From: Cyanophora paradoxa
Lineage: Eukaryota > Glaucocystophyceae > Cyanophorales > Cyanophoraceae
NCBI GenBank assembly: GCA_004431415.1
Contig: QPMI01000356.1
Location: forward strand, 1-50,305
Direction: 5' to 3'
DNA length: 50,305 bases
Shown here: one piece after another, positions 40,708 to 48,772 of the stretch
Position numbering within the stretch: the stretch's first letter is position 1
Layout: the number at the start of each line of letters is the position of its first letter
Notes under the pieces: generated by a model
What the model saw: only the letters and a program-made list of their open reading frames with translations
What the model was told of the DNA's origin: nothing
Databases searched by the model: none
Translations under genes and position numbers: made by a program

Positions 40708-43420
40708 CTAATGGGCACTGGCGGCGCCCGGGAATGGGAGGCGGGCGGCGGCGGCGAGGAGCTTGCGGGGCTGCGGGGGGGCGCGGGGCCGTGCGGGGTG
40801 AGCAGGCGGGCGGGGGCGCGGGGGCGGCTGGAGGGGACCTCGAGGGGGACGGAGGTGTGGAAGCCGGCCTCGAGGAAGACCGCCACGAAGAGCGGGCTCA
40901 GCGGGATCATCGCCTGCGCGGCCGTGAGGGGCGGCCGGGGGGCGGGGGGCGGGCGGGTGCGGGGCGGACGGCCCAGGTGACGGCGAGGCAGGCGAGGCGG
41001 GGCGCCCGCCTCCGCAGGCCCGGCAAGAGCTTCGAGAGGGCGACCTGCCGCCCGTTGGGGGGGGGGGGGGGGGGGGGGGGGGGCGAGGGGGCGGGGGCGC
41101 CTGGGCGATGCAGAGGGCGTAGTGGGCGAGGAAGAAGAGGACGTGGCGCCCCCGGCCGTCCGGTTGAGCGTCACCAGGCACAGCTGCGCCCGCCCTCAGC
41201 GCACCGGGGGGGGGGCATGCGAGGAGGGCCCGGTGGGCCTCCTAGAGCTGGGAGCGGGGGCGGACGGGGTGGGGCGGGCGGGGCGGGGCGGGGCGGGGGC
41301 GGCGCGCGTATTCGTGCATGAGGCCGGAGTAGAGGAAGACGGCGAGGGCCGAGGCCGCCGCCCGCGCCCGCTCCTGCGCCGCCTCACGTGGGGGCGGGCG
41401 GCGCAGGCGGGCGGGCGGGCGGGCCTCGGCGGGAGGCGCTGGGAGAGGGCCGACGCGAAGTGGAAGACGGAGAGGCGGCGGGCCTGCGGGAGGCTCAGGG
41501 GGGAGGGCGGGGCGCGCGGCGGGGGCGCGGCGCACCTGGCCCTCGCTCCTCCGCCGCTGCCGGCGCCCGCGCCTGCGGGCCCCGCAAGGGTCGGGCGGGG
41601 GCAGGGCGAGGGGAGGGGCGGGGAGGGGAGGGGGCGCACGGGCGGTCCTCGGGGCGGGGGCGGGCGGGGCCTCGCCGCGGGCGTAGAGGGGGCGGAGGAG
41701 GCGGGGGAGCCGGGTGGCAGGGGCGAGGGCGTCGGGCGCCCGGCCCCGCCCCTCGGGCCTCGCCGGCGTCCCCGGCCGGCTATCGCCTCCGCTCGCGCTG
41801 TGGGGCCGGTGTGGGCGCCCCCACGAGGGCGGGCACCGCAGGGCGGGAGAGGCGGGGCGGGGCGCGCACGGGCGGCCCGGCGCGCCGCGGGACCCGTCCC
41901 CGTGCGCGCTGTGCCCGTTCCCGTCGCCGTTGCCGTTGCCGACGCGGTACTTGTCGAAGATCAGCTCCCGAGCCAGCACGCTGAAGCTGCGCGGGGCGCT
42001 CAGGGGCGGGGCGGGGCGCTTGGGGCGGGGCGGGGCGGGGCGGGGAGGGCGCGCCCCGTGTTCCAGCGGTTGCTCCAGAAGTCGCGCGGGGAGGTGCAGA
42101 ACCAGGGGTTGTCTGCAGACCGCGTCACCCGGCAAGGAGAGGGCGGGCGGCGCGGGCGGCGGGGCGCGCCGAAGATGTCGGAGAGCTTCACGTGCGGAGC
42201 GAGCACGCCGATGAGCCCGTTTTGCACGTCGAACGCCCCGCTGAGGAAGAAGTACCCCTGCCCGACAAGGGTCACCCCGCGCGGCCTCGTGAGGGCGGCG
42301 GGGGCGGGGGGCGGGCGGGCGGGCGGGGGCGGCGTGCCGCGATGATGGCCTGGTGGCAGTAGATCTGAGTCGGCGGGTGAGGCCGGCGGGGCGGGGCGCG
42401 CGCTCACGGCGCAGAACCCGGCAGGGCGCACCGTGTACCAGAAGAAGGGAAGGGCGCGGAAGTCGAAGCGCTGGAGGGCCCACACCCAGAGGGCCCAGAG
42501 GGCGAACTTGCCCGCGGCGCGCGCGAGGCGGGCGGCGCCGGCGCGGTACCCCGCCCGCACGTCGGCGTCGGAGGCGTCGGTCTTCGCCTTGACGCGGCCT
42601 CCCTCGGGGAAGACGAGGAGCGAGGCGGCGAACTCGGCGGGGCTGAGGTGCCGCAGCTGCAGCGGGTTCCGCACGAAGAAGAGGACCGCCGTCTGCGCGC
42701 GCGCGGGGAGCGGGCCGTGAGCGGCGCCGCCTCTCGAGGGGCGGCACGCCGCGCGCCTTCATTGTCAAGAGGAGGCCGAGCGTGACGAGGCAAAAGTCGC
42801 TGACGGGGAACTGCGGGAACAAAGCATGGTGAGGTACCGGATCGGGTGAACGCGGTGCTGGCGCGGGGGGGGGCGAACGCCAGTGCGGAAGGCCACAGGA
42901 AAGGTCAAGCTAAAAAGGAATCAGCCGCTGGGGGCTCCGCGGCTGCGCGACGGAGGACAGCGCACGAGAGGAAGACGACAGGCATCGCAGCTCGTCTGAG
43001 GCCGCGCTCGTCGTTGATGAGCTGCGCGGCGGCGGCGGTGTCAACGCCGGACGCGTACGCGAGTGTAATCGTGCATTTCAGACACGACCAACGACATCTG
43101 GACTAGCCCTAGCAGCTGTTTGGCTAGCAGTGGGCCGCCGGTCGAATCGTAAGGGCTCAGACAGATAGGCAAGCGACGTCGAAAATCACAGGGCACAGGG
43201 GAGGCCCGCGTCGCCGGCGTTCCGCAGGGCGGCGTCGCGCGTGCGCCCGAACGGACGACGGGAGACGTCGACGCACCAAGACGGCGAGGAAGAGGTACAC
43301 GCAAGATGCGCCGAGCACGCTGAACTCAAACGCGGCGCCTTTGGGGCGCAGCGGCTCGGCGTCGTGCAGCTTCTTCAGCGCGGCCTCGAGGGCTTGCTCG
43401 ACGCGCTCGGCGGTCTCCAT
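40708..43420 (-). CDS. MBOAT family acyltransferase, wax-synthase-like
   Basis: This multi-pass ER-type membrane protein likely transfers acyl groups to alcohols. The first exon reads METAERVEQALEAALKKLHD, then FEFSVLGASCVYLFLAVL. Following exons give QLINDERGLRRAAMPVVFLS, FPVSDFCLVTLGLLLTMKAR, a long helix-rich exon with FALWALWVWALQRFDFRALP, GYFFLSGAFDVQNGLIGVLA, and NPWFCTSPRDFWSNRWN, the FWxxRWN motif of the MBOAT_2/wax-synthase family. Then come FSVLARELIFDKYRVG, the catalytic-His motif ALAVFLYSGLMHEYA, LCLVTLNR, HVLFFLAHYALCIAQ, LSKLLPGLRRRAPRLACLAV, and IPLSPLFVAVFLEAGFHTS. The stop is at 40708. The conserved His in SGLMHE is present. One frame slip is needed near 41148-41154 in a G run, and intron 41045-41100 needs a GC donor. 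The start is the ATG at 43420; joining of the first exon across the repeat-bearing intron is inferred. Confidence 0.78.
41057..41083 (+). repeat. 27-nt G homopolymer (C on the sense strand) in an MBOAT intron
   Basis: G27 on the plus strand lies inside the intron between ALCIAQ and VALSKLLPG of the MBOAT gene. Confidence 0.95.
43072..43187 (-). repeat. Dispersed 116-bp repeat, copy B
   Basis: This is the reverse complement of the copy at 15015-15130, with three A/G differences by eye. It lies in the presumed first intron of the MBOAT gene. Its end contains GGGCTAGTCCAG, a possible splice acceptor, directly before the exon sequence that reads TLAYASGVDTAAAAQLINDE. Confidence 0.85.
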
Positions 43421-43519
43421 ACGCGGCAGTCGCGGTGCGGCCAGCTGCAGTCGCGGGGAGAACGCGGCCGCGACGCGCCCGCGGGGCTGTACAGGTGCGA
43501 CGGAGGAAAGAGTGACACC

Positions 43520-43573
43520 CGCTCGGACAGCCTCGACAGCCGCTCGGACAGCCCCGACAGCCGCTCGGACAGC
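43520..43573. repeat. 21-bp tandem repeat, about 2.6 units
   Basis: Two full units of CGCTCGGACAGCCTCGACAGC, the second with a C in place of T, and a partial third. Read on the minus strand the unit encodes LSERLSG/LSERLSR in an open frame, but this lies upstream of the proposed MBOAT start. Confidence 0.85.
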
Positions 43574-43627
43574 GCGCCAGAGGGGTACGGCTCGTTGCAA
43601 ATTGACGTACCCAAACCTTTATGCTGC

Positions 43628-43679
43628 TGCATTTCAGACACGACCAACGACATCTGGACTAGCCCTAGCAGCTGTTTGG
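43628..43679 (-). repeat. Dispersed repeat, partial copy C (52 bp)
   Basis: TGCATTTCAGACACG...GCTGTTTGG is identical to the corresponding 52 bp of copy B and in the same orientation, about 500 bp away. The match ends abruptly at 43679. Copies B and C flank the first MBOAT exon as direct repeats. Confidence 0.85.
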
Positions 43680-43984
43680 TGCTGCACGTGCCGGCGTTGC
43701 CGCCGCGGGAGCCAACTTTAAAGACGACGTCAGTGACTAGATCTAGATTCGCAACTTCAACGGCGTGTTGGGCGCATCGCATCAACATCAACGCACTTGC
43801 AAGTTGTAACGCCGGTCCCGCAAGTCGACGCACTTGCAAGTCGACGTCGCGGGGGGCGCGCGCGCTGATCGCATCAACCTTACCTAACGTCTAGACACCA
43901 GCATCGGCGCGCACTTGTGCTGCAGCTGCGCGTTCTGCGGCAGCGCATCGCGTCCAGCCGGTCTCCCTGCCGTCTGGCAGTCGC

Positions 43985-46900
43985 ATGCGCAGCGTAGCAG
44001 CGGGAATGAGTCCTTCCGGTGGCCTCGAACCGGAACCAGTTTCTGCACCGGACGCGTACGACTGCGGCGAGCCCGCGACCGTCGCTCTGGTCCGGCGCCT
44101 CTCCCTTTCCAAACCTGGGCGCTGCGGGGCGTGCTCCTGCTCCGCGTGCGGCTGCGGCTGCCACGCCGCCCTCTCCCTCGCGGCGCGGCGGCACTCGGGC
44201 GGTTCGGCGGAGGTTTGCGAGCCGCCGGTCGCGCCGGCGGCATGCGCACCCTACTCTCACATCTCCGCCCGCGGCCGCTCGCCGACGCGCGGGCGGCGCG
44301 GCTCCTCGCGCGGCCTGGCCATCCCCTCGGCGCCGCCGGTGCCGCCGGCCGCCCCGGAGCCGGCGGCGGGGGAGGAGCGGGAGACGCTGCTACGGGGCCT
44401 GCGGCGGGCGCAGGGGCGCCCGCGCGAGTTCCTCGCGCGCGCCGCCGAGCTCATCGCCGGCGCGCTGCGGGCCCCGGCCGCCGAGGTCTGGTCCTTCGAT
44501 GGCGAGGGCGAGCTCGGCGGGGAGCCCGTCGCCTCGCACCGCGCCCCGGGGCCCCGGCCCTGGACGTCCCGGGGCCCTCCGGCGCCCTCCTCCGCCGCCT
44601 TGTCGCCCGCCCCGGGCGGCCCCTCGCCGCCGACTTCGAGACGGCCGCCGGCCGCGCCTTCGCCCTCTGCGCCCTCGCCGCCGCCGGGCCCGACGCCCCG
44701 CCCTCGGGCGTCCTCACGGCGCGCCCTCCCCTCCTCCTCCCCCCCTTCCTGACGGGGCAGCGCCAGGTCTTCTTCCGGGAGCGGGCGGGACGGGAGGGGG
44801 CGCTGGCGGCCTGGGGGCCCTGCCTGTGCGAGGCCGCCGAGTTCGTGGCGGGCGGCATCGAAACCCGCCGCGCCCTCGACGAGGCCGTGCGCCCCCGCGC
44901 CGCGCCGCCCGCCCGTGCCGGCGGGGGCGGGTGCTGAGGGGCGGGCGGGGGCAGGCGGGGGCGCAGGCGGGGCTGCTGGCGTCGACGGCGCTCTTCAAGG
45001 CGCGGCTGGAGCGGCGGGCGCGGGACCAGGAGGCCCTCGCCTCCATCTCCCGCACCCTCCTCGCCCACCAGGCCCGCCCCGCCCCCGCCCCCCCGCCCCC
45101 GCCCCACAGAGAGACCCCGCTGCGCCGCGGCCCCGGGCAGGGCGGGGCGGGGGCTGAGGGGGCGGGCAGGCCGGGGAGGGCCTGGAGGAGCTCTGCTCGC
45201 GGAGCGCGGCGGCCCTCGGGCCCATCCTCCGCGTCCACCGCGTGTCCGCCCCCCACCCCCCCCCCTTCAGCCGACGCCTTGAGCCCTCAAGCCCCGCGGC
45301 CATGCGCGCTCTCCTCCGCCGCCTCCACCTTAGCCGCCGCGCGGGGGCCGCAGCTTCGTGTGGGACTACACCGACGCTTCGTACGCGAGCGGCGCCGGGT
45401 ACCCCCGCGGCGCCTGGACCTCCCCCGCCATCTTCGCCCCGGTACCCCCGCCCCTCCCCCCCGCCCCAGCGCCCTTGGCTGCGTCTCGGGTGCGAGAGCG
45501 GGGGCAGGGGGGCCCGAGGGAGCGGGTCGGGGAGCGGCTGGAGAAGCTCGAGGCGCCCGTCGTGCGGGCCCTCGCCGCCGCCCTCGACGAGAGCCCCGGT
45601 GCCCCCCCCCCCTTCTTCCTTTCCTTCTTCTTCTATTTCCAAGCGCCCTCCTCCTCGTTCGCCAGAGGGCGTCTTCCGCTGCGGCAGCGTGGGCGAGGCG
45701 CTGCTGCGGGCGGGGCCCCTCGCCGCCCCCGGGCTCGACCTCGCCGCCTGGCAGGCCGAGGCCGGGCGCAGCGGCGTCGGGCGCGGCCACTCCCGCAGCC
45801 TCGTCGCCCGCGCCGCCTTCCAGGGCGCCCCGCAGGGCCGCCCCTCCCCCGCCCGCCCCGCCCCGGCGGCCGGCCGGCTGAGGGGCGGGGCGGGGGCAGG
45901 GTTCGTGTGCGTGTCGGTGGAGGGGGCGCGGGGGCCGGGGGCGGGGCGGCGTGGGGCCCCGAGGACGTCGCCTCCTCCGCCAGGCCGCCACCAGCTCGGC
46001 GTCGTGCGCCCCCGAGCCCCGCCCGAGACCCCGCCCCGGCCCGCCCCCGACGCCGCGGCGGGGCGGGGCAGGCGATGGCGCACGCGCGGCTTGTGGCGCG
46101 CTTCCGCGAGCAGAACGCGCGCCTCGAGGCGCAGCTCAACTACTCCCGCCTCTTCCAGGCCGTCCGCCCCGCGCCGCCCCGCCCCGCCCCGCCCCGCCCC
46201 GACGGGCGGGGCTGAGGGGGCGGGGGGCAGATCACGCGGGAGATCCACCAGGCGCGGGGCGTCCGCGAGGTCTTCGAGATCGGCGCCCGCATGGCCGCCC
46301 CGCCCGCCCGGCATCCCAGCGCCCCGGGGGGCCCACGCGGGGCGCCAGGTGCGGGAGGCGCTGCGGTGCAGCCGCTGCCGCGTCACTTGCCTCGACGACT
46401 TCAGCCTCGACGCGCGCGCCCCGCGCCCCGCGCCCCCGCCCCTCACAGCCCGCAGGCCGTGAGCGTGGATCCCGAGGAGAGCGCGAGGGCGGCGGGCACC
46501 CCCCGCCGCCCTCCTCCGAGGTCTACGCCGGTGCGCGGGGGCCGGCGCCGGGGCGCGCCGCTGCTCCTGACGGCGGGGGCAGAGGCGATGGGGAGGTGAC
46601 GGAGGGGGCCCGGGCCCCTCCGCGTCGTCGCCGCCATCTTCCAGAAGGGCCCGCCCCGCCCGCGGCCCGCACTGAAGTGGACGGATCTGGGGGCCGCTAT
46701 TTCAAGGGCCTCTTTTAAGGCCGCTGCTAGTTTAATGAGGCTTAGTCTAAAACTAAGGGCCGCTGCTAAGGCCCAAATAGGATCTAAGGCGGACCTGGAG
46801 GATCTAAGGGCTGCTAATATATACAACGCCCGGCCCGCTCTTGGGGGCCTCACGGGGGGGGGCGCGCTGCAGCGAACCGGGCGGTGATCCCGCTGGAGGA

Positions 46901-48733
46901 CGTGGAGAGCGCCGGCGTCCTCGCCGACTTCGGCCTGCCCCCGCCGTCGTCCAGGCGCCGCCCCGCCCCGCCCCCCGCACCCCGCAGCCCCCACGCCTCC
47001 CCTGCCCCGCCATAGCTTCCACCAGGCAGACGCGGCACGCGAGCGAGCGAGCAGAGGGACGGGGCTGACGGGCGGGCGCAGGCGGTGGTGGCGATGATGC
47101 GGCGCTTCGGGAACCGCGCGCTGATGGGCGCCGTGACGAGCTTTGGGGGGAAGCCGAACGGTGCGCCTCAGGGCCCCCTCGCCGGCGCCTCGCCTCTTTC
47201 GCGGCCTCGCCGCTGCCTCCTCCTCGCCCCTCTTCGCGGCCTCTGACGAAGGCCGGGGCAGGGTTCATCACGGTGTCGCAGACGGAGGCGCGGCGCTGGA
47301 CGGAGGACGAGGAGCGCCTCCTCGGCACCGTCGCCGAGCAGATGGGCTCGCCATCGGTCCGCCCGCATCCCTGGCCGGCGCCTCGCCGCAGGCCCCGCGC
47401 GCGCCGCTGAGGGCGGCGCAGCGCAGTCGCAGCTGCTGCGGGAGGAGCAGCAGCAGCGCGAGCTCCTCGCCTCCCGCGTGCGCCCCGCCCCCGAAGCCCG
47501 CTTGGGCGGACCAGAGCTCGCGCGCACGCCAGAGATGCACCTTGCTAGGACTCGAGACGTAGGCTACAGAACGCCTGTAGATCATCTCAGACGGTTTATA
47601 GAAACTTTTGCACATGCCGGCCTGCCCGCGGCGCATCCCGCCTCGCGATGGCGGCTGAGGCCTCGCGGGCAGAACGCGGCGCTGGAGGAGGCGCGGCGGG
47701 AGGCGGACGCGGCGAGCCGCACCAAGTCCCAGTTCCTCGCCATGGCCCGCCGCCCGCCCTTGCGGGGGATTGAGAGCGAGGTGCTCGGGGGCGGGGCTGA
47801 CGGCGGGGCGGGCAGGTCTCGCACGAGGTGCGGACCCCGATGAACGCCATCCTCGTGCGCCCGCCCCCGCCGCGCCCGCGCATCCCCGTAGGCGCCGGTT
47901 GAGGGGGCGGGGCGGGCAGAACATGGCCGACTTCCTCCTCGTGCGCCCCGCCGCCCGCCCCGGGGCCTCCGCCCGGCCGGGGCGCCCCGGCTGAGGCCGC
48001 CGGCGCCCCCGCAGGAGACGGAGCTCAGCGCGCTGCAGCGCGACTACTGCGCCACCATCCAGGCGCGCCCCGGCCCTCCCGGGGCGGGGCGGCGGGGGGC
48101 TCAGGGGCCGGGGCAGAACTCGTCGGCGGCGCTCCTCAACATCCTCCGCGACATCCTCGGTCCGCCGCCCCCGGGGCGCGGCGGGGCGGGGCGGGGGGCG
48201 GGAAGAGGAGCGCGCCCGCCGGCAGCCTGCCGGCGCTGAGGCGGGCGGGGCGGGGCGGGCGGGGCGGGGGCAGACACGTCGCGGCTGGAGTTTGGGAAGG
48301 TGGAGATCCGGCGTGCCCCGTCGCCCCGCCGCCCTCGTCCAGCAGGCCCGCCCCCGCCCCCGCCCCGCCCGGCCGCCCCGCCACCCGCCCCGAGGGCCGG
48401 CTCGAGCGGGGCCGGGGCAGGTGGTGGACCTGATGGCCCCTCGGCCGCCCAGAAGGCGCGCCACCCGCCCCGCCCCGCCCGCCAGCGCCCCACCCGAGCC
48501 CGCCCCACCACGCGCCTCGGGCGGTCTCTGGAGCGGGCGGCGCCGCGCTGAGCCGGGGCCTCGGGCGCAGGGGTTGGACCTCTCGTACCACGTGGCGGCG
48601 AGCTGCCCGGCGATGCTGCACGCCGACGGGCCCCGCCTCACCCAGATCCTCGTCCGCCCGGCCCGGCCCCGGCCTCCTCTTCCCCCCGGCCGACGCGTTG
48701 GACGCGCCGCAGATCAACCTCATCGGGAGTGCG

Positions 48734-48772
<39 letters not shown>

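Larger units (their letters stand above)
43421..43984. promoter_or_regulatory. Divergent region of the MBOAT and histidine kinase genes, with repeats
   Basis: 564 bp separate the two start codons. The region contains a 21-bp tandem repeat (43520-43573), repeat copy C (43628-43679), a TAGATCTAGAT stretch at 43738-43748, and two CGCACTTGCAAGT palindromic units near 43792-43844. Promoter function is inferred from position. Confidence 0.35.
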
